Positions 27,058-34,185 are shown, counted from the first letter of the stretch. The stretch: DNA of 34,185 bases from JAAYCB01 sp012744395 (GCA_028703175.1 JAQVNJ010000062.1:1-34185); one strand, 5' to 3'. Program-made: numbers and translations. The notes: generated by a model from the letters alone, not told the origin.

Positions 27058-27230
27058 GAGCGTGCGCGTCCTCCGGTCCAAGAACCGGCGGCCCCGCCCC
27101 CAAGAGCCAACCGGGGCATGAACCTCGAAATTCACCGCGACCTGAGCGCCCCACGATTCCGAACAGGGCCAGCCCCCGGCCCCCAGCCCGAACTGTAAAA
27201 ACTCTCCGGCTCGGGTCGTATTCCACACGG

Positions 27231-27244
27231 AAATCCGCTATAAT
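27231..27244 (+). promoter_or_regulatory. putative dnaA promoter (-10 region)
   Basis: AAATCCGCTATAAT, with TATAAT at 27239-27244, lies 49 bp before the dnaA GTG and repeats the 14 bases found upstream of topoisomerase VI B. TATTCCACA (27219-27227), two mismatches from the E. coli DnaA box TTATCCACA, ends 11 bp before the TATAAT and would allow autoregulation. That last point is inference. Confidence 0.6.
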
Positions 27245-27292
27245 ATGAACTTGCACTAACAGACCTACTGCGCGCCGATTGCTCAGTTTACG

Positions 27293-28381
27293 GTGATCGA
27301 TCTGGTGGCAAGCGGAGTTGTGGAAATCCCCCTGGTTGGAACCCCCTTAGAGAGTGGCAAAACGCCATTCTACTTAGGAACTCCTTTTGCGCTTCCGGAA
27401 TTCGTTGTCGGGCCGGAAAACCACCTCGTCGCGGCCGTCGTCTCGTCGGTTCTGGATTCCGCGAGCCAGTCGTACAGCCCACTGGTGGTCTGCGGCCCTA
27501 CCGGTTCGGGCAAGACCCATTTGGTCAGCGGGCTGTTTCACGCGTGGAAGAACGCGTACCGTCGGCGCCCCGCTTTGTTCGTCACCGCGTCGGACTTTGC
27601 CCGCGAGTTCCGCGAGGCCATAGAGACCAAAATGGAGGACCAGTTCCACGCCCCGTACGCCCGCGCGCAGCTCCTGGTTCTCGACAATCTCGAACAGCTC
27701 GCCGGCCGGCACCCCGCCCAGCAGGCGCTGACAGCCATGATTGACCGCCAGGCATCGTCCGGCGGATGGGTCGTGGTTACAGGTCGCCGACCCCCCTCCC
27801 AAGTGCCGGGCCTATTGGCCGGCCTCCAGGCCCGCTTGACGGCCGGACTGCTGCTGCGTCTGGCACTGCCCGGAGTCGAGACGCGGGCCGCGATCCTCAA
27901 CCGGGTCGCCGAGCTCCGCGATTTGAACGTCGCCGCGACGGTCTTGCAGACGCTCGCCGAAGGGCTCGTTGCGCCCGTGCCGGAACTGATCGGGGCCCTG
28001 GTTCAGTTGGAGGCGGAATCGCGTCTCGAAGGTCTTTCACCAACCGTTGCGGCCGCAAAGCGTTTGCTGACCGCTCGTCGCGATGCCCGCCAGCCGACCC
28101 TCGCGACCGTCGCCAAGACAACGGCGAAACACTACGGCGTTTCCGTCGCCCAACTCCGCAGCGCCTCGCGCCAGCGCGCCCTGGTCTCTGCGCGGAACAT
28201 GGCCATGTACCTCGCCAGGAGCACCACGCAGAACAGCCTCAATCGCATCGGCGCCTATTTTGGCAACCGAGACCACACCACCGTTTCTCACGGTTGCAGA
28301 AAAGTGGAAGAATCCATGGAATCAGACCCGGCCGTTCGGAAGACGGAGGAGGAACTCCGCGCGAAGCTGCTCCTCCGATAA
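27293..28381 (+). CDS. dnaA: chromosomal replication initiator DnaA, lacking domain I
   Basis: A 362-residue DnaA. The AAA+ domain has Walker A GPTGSGKT (68-75) after FVVGPENH. It then has a Walker B-like LLVLDN (127-132; canonical LLIDD), a sensor I region VVVTGRR (160-166; usually ending in S/T-D/N), an arginine-finger candidate Arg181, and VPELIGAL (229-236), where the sensor II Arg of R-E-L-E-G-A-L is replaced by Pro230. Domain IV is intact: SRQRALVSARNMAMYLAR and NRDHTTVSHGCRK (325-337), the DnaA-box reader. Only about 35 residues precede domain III, so domain I (helicase and partner binding) and domain II are absent; an in-frame stop at 27257-27259 prevents a much longer start. GTG 27293 is the only good start. 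Length 362 against about 450 for typical DnaA. Confidence 0.93.
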   Translation: MIDLVASGVVEIPLVGTPLESGKTPFYLGTPFALPEFVVGPENHLVAAVVSSVLDSASQSYSPLVVCGPTGSGKTHLVSGLFHAWKNAYRRRPALFVTASDFAREFREAIETKMEDQFHAPYARAQLLVLDNLEQLAGRHPAQQALTAMIDRQASSGGWVVVTGRRPPSQVPGLLAGLQARLTAGLLLRLALPGVETRAAILNRVAELRDLNVAATVLQTLAEGLVAPVPELIGALVQLEAESRLEGLSPTVAAAKRLLTARRDARQPTLATVAKTTAKHYGVSVAQLRSASRQRALVSARNMAMYLARSTTQNSLNRIGAYFGNRDHTTVSHGCRKVEESMESDPAVRKTEEELRAKLLLR

Positions 28382-28548
28382 TCGCGCCGCGGCCCTTTAG
28401 GGGAAAACCTGTCGATGGAATGTCGAGCAACGGGATGCTTCTCTCGTCGATCGACAGCCGAATTCGCCCGCTCAAAAGACGCTCGCTTTACCGACGCGGC
28501 GTCGACCGGCAATCGACAGCCAGCCAACAGTTTTCCCCCATTGCAGAA

Positions 28549-28587
28549 GGCCCGGAAAAACCGCGAAAACGCCGCGTTTTCCGGGCC
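28549..28587. repeat. GC-rich inverted repeat inside the candidate origin
   Basis: Arms of 11 perfect bases (GGCCCGGAAAA and TTTTCCGGGCC) enclose 17 nt in which CGCG can pair with CGCG to extend the stem past a 2-nt bulge. There is no T-run after it, so it is not a standard intrinsic terminator, although it could still stop dnaA transcription. Its place among the ATCGACAG words suggests an origin element. Confidence 0.6.
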
Positions 28588-28631
28588 AATCCGCGGCTGT
28601 TGGCGGGTTGATCGACAGCCAGATCGGGCGG

Positions 28632-28648
28632 ATTACTATTACTGCTGG
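28632..28648 (+). other. DnaA-trio-like tract with flanking AT-rich unwinding candidate
   Basis: ATTACTATTACTGCTGG consists of ACT/ATT/GCT steps. It shares ACTATTACT with the B. subtilis unwinding-site trio tract as I remember it, has the same polarity relative to the upstream box, and is followed by an unusually AT-rich stretch (about 28649-28690) in an otherwise GC-rich genome. Confidence 0.5.
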
Positions 28649-28674
28649 ATTGAGTGATTAAAGAAGAGATAAGA

Positions 28675-29784
28675 ATGAAACTCATTTGTGAACGCGAGAG
28701 ACTGCTCCAGGCATTCCAGATTGCCGCCGGAGTCCCCGTTGCCCGGACCCCGAAGTCGATCCTGGAGAACGTCAAGCTCGAGGCGATCGCCGACGTTGCG
28801 ACACTGATGGCCACCGACCTGGAAATGGGCGTGCGAATCGACGTACCGGGAATTCAAGTCGAGGCCGGTGGGAGCGTTATCTTGCCGATCAAACGGGGGG
28901 GCATGATCCTCCGCGAATCGCCCGATGAGAAACTGACGATCGAAAGCGACGGCACCTCGACGCGCGTCTATGGACAGCGGAGCGAGTTCCAGCTGCCCAC
29001 GGAAAACCCCGATGAGTTTCCCAATATCCCCGCCTTTCAGGAAGAGAGTTACCACGAGGTTTCGGCCCGCTTCTTTCGCGAGATGGTCCGCCGCACGGTG
29101 TTCGCCACCGATGCCGAGAGCAGCCATTACGCGCTCGGCGGCGTGCTCCTCGAATTGGCGGAGGACTCGATTATCGGGGTTGGCACCGATGGCCGTCGCC
29201 TGGCCGTGCAACAGGGGCCCGGCACGTCGTTTGGCGGCCACAAGACGGTGGAAAGCACCGTGATTCCCAGCAAGGCCGTCCAATTGATAGAGCGGGCGAT
29301 TGCCGACAACGAGGACAACATCCAGTTGGCCGCGCGCGAGAACAGCGTTGTTCTCAAAAGCCGGCACAGCACGATCTTCTCCCGCCTGGTCGAAGGCCGC
29401 TACCCGCGCTGGCGCGACGTCTTTCCCAGCCGCGGCGAGATGGTCAAGATCGAAATGCCCGTCGGCCCGTTCCTCGCGGCGGTTCGCCAGGCGGCGATCG
29501 TCACCAGCGACGAGCGGCGGGGAGTCGATTTCACCTTCAGCGACGGCAAGCTGACGCTGGCCGGTCACGGGGCCGACATCGGCGAGTCGCGCGTGGAACT
29601 GCCGATTGCCTACCAGGGCCAGGAGATTCCCGTCAAGCTCGATCCGCGCTACCTGGCGGACTTCCTCCGCGTGCTGGATCCGGAAACCGCGATCACCCTG
29701 CACGTTCGCAATGCCCAAAGCGCGATCATCTGCGATACCACCGACAACTACTCCTACGTGATCATGCCGCTGTTCCGTGAGTAA
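28675..29784 (+). CDS. dnaN: DNA polymerase III beta sliding clamp
   Basis: A 369-residue clamp of normal length for the family (about 366-380), with three similar domains. Typical segments are MKLICERERLLQAFQIAAGV at the start, TDLEMGVRI, YALGGVLLE, GTDGRRLAV, and the C-terminal SYVIMPLFRE (the family consensus ends Y-x-x-M-P-M-R/L-x). It tethers the replicative polymerase to DNA as a ring-shaped dimer. ATG 28675 is chosen over the in-frame GTG 28654 for the better fit to family N termini and the AAGAAGAGA stretch just upstream. It follows the candidate origin directly, and its end abuts or overlaps the DciA-like gene. Confidence 0.96.
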   Translation: MKLICERERLLQAFQIAAGVPVARTPKSILENVKLEAIADVATLMATDLEMGVRIDVPGIQVEAGGSVILPIKRGGMILRESPDEKLTIESDGTSTRVYGQRSEFQLPTENPDEFPNIPAFQEESYHEVSARFFREMVRRTVFATDAESSHYALGGVLLELAEDSIIGVGTDGRRLAVQQGPGTSFGGHKTVESTVIPSKAVQLIERAIADNEDNIQLAARENSVVLKSRHSTIFSRLVEGRYPRWRDVFPSRGEMVKIEMPVGPFLAAVRQAAIVTSDERRGVDFTFSDGKLTLAGHGADIGESRVELPIAYQGQEIPVKLDPRYLADFLRVLDPETAITLHVRNAQSAIICDTTDNYSYVIMPLFRE

Positions 29785-29791
29785 ATCCGCG

Positions 29792-30094
29792 ATGCACAAA
29801 GGTCCCGAGGCGATTGGCGAGATCCTTGCCCAGTTGATGGCACGGCGGGGATTTGCCCGCCTGCGCAGTGCGGAGACATTCCAGGCGGCCTGGCGGGAGG
29901 CGGCCGGCGAACTGTTCTCCCGCTACACGCGGCCCGGGTCCCTCCGCAGAGGGAGGCTCGAGGTCACCGTGGCCAATTCCACGCTGGTCCAGGAACTCTC
30001 CTTCCAGAAGCCGGCACTCCTCCAAGCGCTCGCCGAATTGCTGCCCGACGAGAAAATCAACGACCTCCGCTTCCGCGTCGGCCCGGTCGGCTGA
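29792..30094 (+). CDS. dciA: DciA-like (DUF721) protein
   Basis: A 100-residue protein of the DUF721/DciA type, whose members load or operate the replicative helicase DnaB in bacteria lacking DnaC/DnaI. The start GPEAIGEILAQLMARRGFARL and the core AWREAAGELFSRYTRPGSLRRGRLEVTVANSTLVQELSF (a W-x-x-x-v-G-x-l-x-x-h-t-x-P pattern, then g-x-L-x-V-x-V) fit the family. ATG 29792 is preferred; GTG 29777 would overlap the end of dnaN by 8 nt and is possible. No strong ribosome-binding site is visible for either, so translation may be coupled to dnaN. The family call is good; helicase loading is inferred. Confidence 0.82.
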   Translation: MHKGPEAIGEILAQLMARRGFARLRSAETFQAAWREAAGELFSRYTRPGSLRRGRLEVTVANSTLVQELSFQKPALLQALAELLPDEKINDLRFRVGPVG

Positions 30095-30161
30095 ACCGCG
30101 GCCCCTTGCGACACCGGTCCCCTGGCGGCTCCCAACTTCAGAATCCTGACGAGTTACACAT

Positions 30162-32660
30162 ATGCCCGACGATCTCATTCAGAACAACAAGGTCCGCGAC
30201 GAAGTCTCGAAATACCGCAAAGTGGAAGGCGCATACGGCGCCGAACAGTTGGAACACCTCAGCGACTTGGAGCACGTCCGCGAGCGGCCGAGCATGTACA
30301 TCGGCGATACCACGCTCCGCGGGCTGCACCACCTGGTTTACGAGGTCGTCGACAATTCGATCGACGAGGCAATGGCCGGCCAGGCGACGGAGATCAACGT
30401 CACGATCAACAACGATGGATCAGTGACCGTCGAGGACAACGGCCGGGGCATCCCCGTCGAGCTGCACCCGGACCTGGGGTTTTCCACGCTCCAGGGCGTG
30501 ATGACCGTGCTGAAGTTCGGCGGCAAGTTCACCAAGGGGGCCTACCAGACCTCCGGCGGGTTGCACGGCGTCGGCGTCACCGTGGTCAATTTTCTCTCCG
30601 AATGGTGCGAGGTCGAAGTCCGCCGCGGCGGGCATGTCTACCAGCAGGAGTACGAGCGCGGCGTGCCCGTCGGCGAAGTCCAGAAGATCGGCGCCAGCGA
30701 GCAGGTCGGAACGAAGACGACCTTCAAGCCCGATCCGCAAATTTTCCCCGTCACGAAGTTCGCCTACAGCACGCTCCACAAGCGCCTCCAGGAACTGGCG
30801 TTTCTCAACCAGGGGGTCAAGATCGTATTCCGCGACGAGCGCAGCGATGAGGGCGAAACCTTCAAATATGACGACGGCATCCGCGAGTTCGTCCGGTTCC
30901 TCAACCGGGCGAGCGAGCCGGCCCACAACGAGATTATCTCGATCAGCGGGCAGTACGACGACGTTGGCCTGGAAGTTGCCATCCAATACTCCAGCGAATA
31001 CACCGAAAACGTCCACTCCTACGTCAACAACATCTGCACGATCGAAGGCGGGACCCACCTCTCGGGGTTCCGCGCCGCCCTGACGCGGACCCTCAACAAC
31101 TACGGCAAGAAGGAGGGGCTCTTCAAGCAGATCGTCCCCGCCGGCGATGACTTCCGCGAAGGGCTGACCGCCGTCCTCTCGCTCCGCGTTCCCGAGCCCC
31201 AGTTCGAAGGCCAGACCAAGACCAAGCTGGGAAACAGCGAAATCGAGGGGATCGTCAACTCGGCTGTCGGCGAAGCCCTGAACAACTTCCTGGAGGAGAA
31301 CCCGAAGATCGCCAAGATCATCGTCCAGAAGGGGCTGCTGGCCGCCGAAGCCCGCGAAAGTGCCCGCAAGGCCCGCCTCCTCGTACGCGAGCGCAAGGGG
31401 GCCCTCTCCTCCGGCGGCATGCCCGGCAAGCTCCGCGACTGCACGAGCCGCGACGTCGAACGCTGCGAAATCTACCTCGTCGAGGGCGATTCGGCCGGCG
31501 GCAGCGCCGAAGGGGGGCGAATCCGGGAATACCAGGCGCTGCTCCCCTTGCGCGGCAAGGTCATCAACGCCTTCAAGGCGCGCGAGGACAAGGTCCTCCA
31601 GAACGAGGAAGTCAAGAGCATCATCGCCGCCGTCGGCGCGGGAATCGGCAACGAAATGGACCTTTCCAGGCGGCGCTACAACAAGATCATCATCATGACC
31701 GATGCCGACGTCGACGGCTCCCACATCCGCACCCTCCTCTTGACCTTCTTCTACCGGCAGATGTACGACCTGGTCAAAGCCGGACACGTCTACGTCGCCC
31801 AGCCGCCCCTGTTCCGCGTGCGGCAGAAGAAGAAGACGTACTACGTCCAGACCGAAGAGGAGATGAAGTCCCAACTGCTCGAAATGGGCCTCGAAGACGC
31901 CGAGTTCCAGACTGAGGACGGGCGCGTCATCCGCGGCGAGGAAATGAACCGCCTCAGCCGCACCCTGGCCGCCCTGGAAGAGTCGCTGTTCGCGCTGGAA
32001 CGCCGCGGGATCAACCTGCGGGCGCACGCCGCGCGCCAGGACCCGGTCACCGGGCGGCTGCCCGTGTACCATGCGTTTGTCGGACGCCACGAACACTGGT
32101 TCGCCGGCCGCGCGGAACTCGAGGAGTTCCTTGCCCAGCAGGAGAAGGTGGCCGGCGAGGAACTCAAGCTCAGCGATCAGCCCGAACCGAAAACGGAGGA
32201 AGGCAACGGCGAGCAGCGGTATGAAGCGACCGACTTGCACATCGTCGAACTCCACGAAGTCCGCTCGATCAACAACCAATTGAGTGAACTGCGGACGATG
32301 GGATTCGATATCAACAGCCTGATCCCCCAGGATCGAACGGGAATCCAGGAGCCAAGGTACACGCTCCGCCGCGGCGAGACGATCACGCCGCTGGACGACC
32401 TCCGCGGACTGCTCCCGGCGATCCGCGCGGCCGGCGAACGGGGGCTGCAAATCACCCGCTTCAAGGGACTCGGCGAAATGAATGCCGAGGAGCTTCGCGA
32501 GACGACCCTCGCCCCCGAGAACCGCAGCCTCCTCCAGGTTACCATGGACGATGCTTCCGCCGCCGACGATCTGTTCCGCATCCTCATGGGCGACAAGGTC
32601 GAACCGCGCCGCGAGTTCATCGAAAAACACGCATTGGAAGTGCGGAACCTGGACGTCTGA
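30162..32660 (+). CDS. gyrB: DNA gyrase subunit B
   Basis: An 832-residue type IIA topoisomerase ATPase. GHKL motifs: EVVDNSIDEA (Glu61, Asn65), DNGRGIP (92-98) and GGLHGVG (132-138). Toprim motifs: EGDSAGGSAEGGR (Glu441) and TDADVDGSHIRTLL (Asp514, Asp516). The C terminus has RFKGLGEMNAEELRETTL, the conserved GyrA-contact end. About 150 residues of extra sequence (about 555-715) lie inside the Toprim region, comparable in position to the insertion of enterobacterial GyrB and containing an acidic, Gln/Glu-rich stretch. ATG 30162 is 67 bp after the DciA-like gene; ACGAG is the only weak ribosome-binding site. No gyrA follows here. It completes the dnaA-dnaN-dciA-gyrB initiation cluster. Confidence 0.96.
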   Translation: MPDDLIQNNKVRDEVSKYRKVEGAYGAEQLEHLSDLEHVRERPSMYIGDTTLRGLHHLVYEVVDNSIDEAMAGQATEINVTINNDGSVTVEDNGRGIPVELHPDLGFSTLQGVMTVLKFGGKFTKGAYQTSGGLHGVGVTVVNFLSEWCEVEVRRGGHVYQQEYERGVPVGEVQKIGASEQVGTKTTFKPDPQIFPVTKFAYSTLHKRLQELAFLNQGVKIVFRDERSDEGETFKYDDGIREFVRFLNRASEPAHNEIISISGQYDDVGLEVAIQYSSEYTENVHSYVNNICTIEGGTHLSGFRAALTRTLNNYGKKEGLFKQIVPAGDDFREGLTAVLSLRVPEPQFEGQTKTKLGNSEIEGIVNSAVGEALNNFLEENPKIAKIIVQKGLLAAEARESARKARLLVRERKGALSSGGMPGKLRDCTSRDVERCEIYLVEGDSAGGSAEGGRIREYQALLPLRGKVINAFKAREDKVLQNEEVKSIIAAVGAGIGNEMDLSRRRYNKIIIMTDADVDGSHIRTLLLTFFYRQMYDLVKAGHVYVAQPPLFRVRQKKKTYYVQTEEEMKSQLLEMGLEDAEFQTEDGRVIRGEEMNRLSRTLAALEESLFALERRGINLRAHAARQDPVTGRLPVYHAFVGRHEHWFAGRAELEEFLAQQEKVAGEELKLSDQPEPKTEEGNGEQRYEATDLHIVELHEVRSINNQLSELRTMGFDINSLIPQDRTGIQEPRYTLRRGETITPLDDLRGLLPAIRAAGERGLQITRFKGLGEMNAEELRETTLAPENRSLLQVTMDDASAADDLFRILMGDKVEPRREFIEKHALEVRNLDV

Positions 32661-33028
32661 AGCCGGCTCCGGGTCGTGCCCGGCGGAACGCCTCTCGGGT
32701 CCCACTCAAGGCAATCGGTTCAGCGGCCTCCTCCGACTGCATCCGCGCCAGGATCCCTGCGGTGTGCATCCGGCACGCCATGTGATCCACCCGGCGGAAG
32801 ATGTCCAGCAGGGCCTGTCTGCCCGGCGAGTCGAATTCGGCCAGCAGGTCCAGCTCGCGGGGGAGAGCGTGTCGGCCCTGGTTCGCGGCGAAGACAGCGC
32901 GGACGTTGCGGCTCAGCACCCCCACGGCTCCCGGCGGTTTCAACTTGCCGACAGCGCTCGCCAGATGTGGACGCGGAGGCCGACGGCAAGCGGCAGGCTG
33001 AATGGCATGCGCAGGATGCACGTTGACT
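32661..33028. other. unresolved stretch (368 bp) after gyrB
   Basis: No gene could be identified with confidence. A minus-strand frame (roughly 33021 down to 32617) contains a plausible protein-like run, LDLLAEFDSPGRQALLDIFRRVDHMACRM, ahead of a Pro/Arg-rich tail, but it would run into gyrB, lacks a ribosome-binding site, and matches no family I know. It may be another decayed gene fragment, in keeping with its neighbours. Confidence 0.4.
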
Positions 33029-33415
33029 TCATGGCTGGACGCGTCCCTTCAACGAGTCGGCGACCTTCGCCAGGAATCCGTTCCACGCCTCGTCGTTCGC
33101 CTTGCCATCGAGGCCCAGGCGGACGACGACCATCTCCCACTCGGGGATGACGACGAGTTCCCGCGCGCCGTCGGCGCCCACGGTGCGGGCAAGCGACTCG
33201 GCGGCCTCGTTCAGCTTCGCGCTGTCCACGCCCTGCGACTCAGGCGTGGCCTCCGCCCATTTTGCGCCGGGAAAGACCGTCGCTTCCGCGGCATGGCATC
33301 GCATCGCCGCCAGCAGCATGAACGCCGTCACGAGAAGCGACAAGCTGGTGAAGAATTCGAGACGGCGATTGACCGCCTTGGCGGCCTGCGAAGAGCGACA
33401 GCAGATTCTTTTCAT
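33029..33415 (-). pseudogene. internally deleted serine hydrolase (beta-lactamase family) remnant
   Basis: A 128-residue frame with ATG 33415, GGAG about 7 nt upstream, and a signal peptide (hydrophobic about 23-40, ending CHAAEA). Residues about 45-90 match the N-terminal part of exported planctomycete serine hydrolases of the beta-lactamase/class C group (WAEATPESQGVDSAKLNEAAE..ARELVVI). The chain then jumps to a C-terminal end typical of the same family (IPEWEMVVVRLGLDGKANDEAWNGFLAKV). The catalytic middle with S-x-x-K and Y-x-N is absent, so it cannot be an active enzyme of this family. The join at ELVVI/PEWEM keeps the frame, as if by an in-frame deletion of some hundreds of codons; the size is inferred from normal family length. 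Confidence 0.75.
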
Positions 33416-33439
33416 GGAGTTCTCCAGTCATCGCGCTGG

Positions 33440-33564
33440 CCCGGATGATTCATGAACCGATCGTAACCCGAAGCGTGAGCGAGGATAACTCGTTTGCGGA
33501 TTCTCGCTGACGCCTACGACGGCGCGCGTTGTCGCGACATTTGAAGTACATGAATAATCCGGGC
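33440..33564. mobile_element. MITE-like palindromic element (about 125 bp)
   Basis: Outer arms GCCCGGATGATTCATGAA (33440-33457) and its near complement TACATGAATAATCCGGGC (33547-33564) agree at 16 of 18 positions. An inner palindrome, GCGTGAGCGAG (33474-33484) with CTCGCTGACGC (33504-33514), agrees at 10 of 11. No coding frame fills it. The nested-palindrome layout is that of a small non-autonomous or REPIN-like element. It sits exactly between two decayed genes. Confidence 0.6.
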
Positions 33565-33683
33565 TCAACCGTTTGAGGCTTTCGTGGGAACAAGGAAACA
33601 CAGAACCGATTCGCCCCCCGGTGACCTCTGCTCTCTCCCGTTCAAAATCCAGGTAACCATCGCCGTCGGGAATTGCTGAGGGG

Positions 33684-34007
33684 TTACGCGCAGGATAAAT
33701 ACAACACGGCATCGCCATCGAAGGGGGCGGCGAACTCGTGGTCCGCGCCGCCTGTTACGGCATCACCGCCGACCGCTTTGCCGGTTGACGGATGGATCCA
33801 CTCCACGGCGAAGCGGTTCTCGGCCTGGCCGAGCGACACCTTCACGTTGCCGGCGGTCGGAATGTAGACTGCGTCGGCCTTGGCCGGATCGGCCAGGCAG
33901 TACTTCGTCGATGCCAGATCGTCTTGCGGGGTCATCGCCGCCAGGTCCAGCCGCCGGGCCAGACGGAGTGCGTGGCCCAAGTTGCGGGGATCGCGCCGAT
34001 TGCGGAT
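33684..34007 (-). pseudogene. C-terminal remnant of a DUF4038/collagen-binding-domain-type protein
   Basis: The minus-strand frame encodes NLGHALRLARRLDLAAMTP, then STKYCLADPAKADAVYIP, VSLGQAENRFAVEWIHP and FDGDAVLYLSCA before the stop at 33684-33686. This is the ending of planctomycete proteins that combine a DUF4038 glycosidase-like barrel with a putative collagen-binding domain ('PFDGDAVLYL' close). The frame is open upstream only to about 34070 and loses family resemblance at about 34007; the large catalytic part is missing within the window, so I call it a 5'-truncated relic. A different minus-strand frame here has an ATG (34065) but a nonsense composition. Confidence 0.65.
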
Positions 34008-34185
34008 CGAACCGGTTGCCAGGCACCGCTCCGTTGGATCGTGTCGTTTCCTCGTTGACTTTGATCATGGAGTCTGATAACGCGCCGCCACACAACCGCG
34101 GATTATCGACACGAGCGCCCGCCTGTCAAAAACTCCGGACCCGCTGCCCGCGTTGCCCACCGGCGGTTGACGTGGCCCGGTCTGG

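Larger units (their letters stand above)
28382..28674. other. candidate replication origin (oriC) between dnaA and dnaN
   Basis: A 293-bp gap with no gene. It has four ATCGACAG words: one inverted (28409-28416, CTGTCGAT) and three direct (28450-28457, 28512-28519, 28611-28618). The last lies in TGATCGACA, 7 of 9 matches to TTATCCACA. An 11-bp perfect inverted repeat, GGCCCGGAAAA / TTTTCCGGGCC (28549-28559 and 28577-28587), sits between the third and fourth. Right of the fourth comes AGATCGGGCGG, then ATTACTATTACTGCTGG (28632-28648). Read on the complementary strand this gives consecutive 3'-AAT-GAT-AAT-GAC-GAC-5' triplets like the DnaA-trio, followed by an AT-rich run into dnaN. The dnaA-dnaN gap is a common oriC site. 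Identification is by pattern only; strand skew could not be computed. Confidence 0.65.

Noticed and set aside
27058..27256. A frameshifted domain I of DnaA upstream of the GTG start
   Set aside because: No frame in this stretch resembles domain I, and the likely promoter (TATAAT 27239-27244) lies downstream of it.
32617..33021. A 134-codon minus-strand frame overlapping the end of gyrB
   Set aside because: Part of it looks protein-like, but there is no ribosome-binding site, it runs into gyrB, and I could not match a family; I list the gap as unresolved instead.
1..34185. CRISPR arrays, tRNA or rRNA genes
   Set aside because: No regularly spaced identical repeats and no recognisable tRNA or rRNA sequence were seen on reading the window; this was not a computed search.

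Overview
The window is high-GC chromosomal DNA from a bacterium that looks like a planctomycete, probably of a Pirellula-like lineage. The pointers are exported PQQ-type and YVTN-type beta-propellers, an SGNH hydrolase, a DUF4038-type collagen-binding-domain fragment, a kinase with WD40 repeats, a bacterial DNA topoisomerase VI pair, and a divergent short DnaA. The lineage is an inference from gene content; no rRNA or tRNA gene was seen.

Layout. 1-8516: the tail of an unknown gene, then four plus-strand genes for exported proteins: a double PQQ-like propeller, an SGNH hydrolase, a YVTN propeller fused to a di-haem cytochrome module, and an exported DUF3352-like protein. 8517-8961: a gene-free gap with a palindromic intergenic repeat. 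8962-12214: an aldolase-like TIM barrel, convergent with an exported parallel beta-helix protein. 12375-13580: a BRCT-MerR-TPR fusion, divergent from the topoisomerase VI operon (B then A, 13956-17365). 17499-21594: an Hpt protein and a large zinc-ribbon/kinase/TPR/WD40 protein on the minus strand. 21852-27057: a GT-C-like membrane protein that is probably leaderless, an MnmE-like GTPase lacking the usual C-terminal cysteine motif, and an exported TPR protein.

27293-32660 is the chromosome-initiation locus: dnaA, a 293-bp intergenic region, dnaN, a DciA-like DUF721 gene and gyrB. The dnaA-dnaN gap carries four copies of ATCGACAG (a DnaA-box-like core), a long GC-rich inverted repeat, and a tract resembling the Bacillus subtilis DnaA-trio beside an AT-rich stretch. 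It is the best candidate for oriC. The DnaA encoded here has no domain I and has altered Walker B, sensor I and sensor II positions, while its DNA-binding domain is well conserved. A DciA-like protein sits where recF is often found.

32661-34185 is decayed accessory DNA: a serine-hydrolase gene that has lost its catalytic middle in frame, a roughly 125-bp palindromic MITE-like element, and the C-terminal remnant of a DUF4038-type protein.

The most interesting points are the putative origin with its variant boxes and unusual DnaA, the type IIB topoisomerase encoded about 13 kb from dnaA and gyrB, with a possible second H2TH module inside the transducer of its B subunit, and the BRCT-MerR-TPR and zinc-ribbon/kinase/WD40 fusions.
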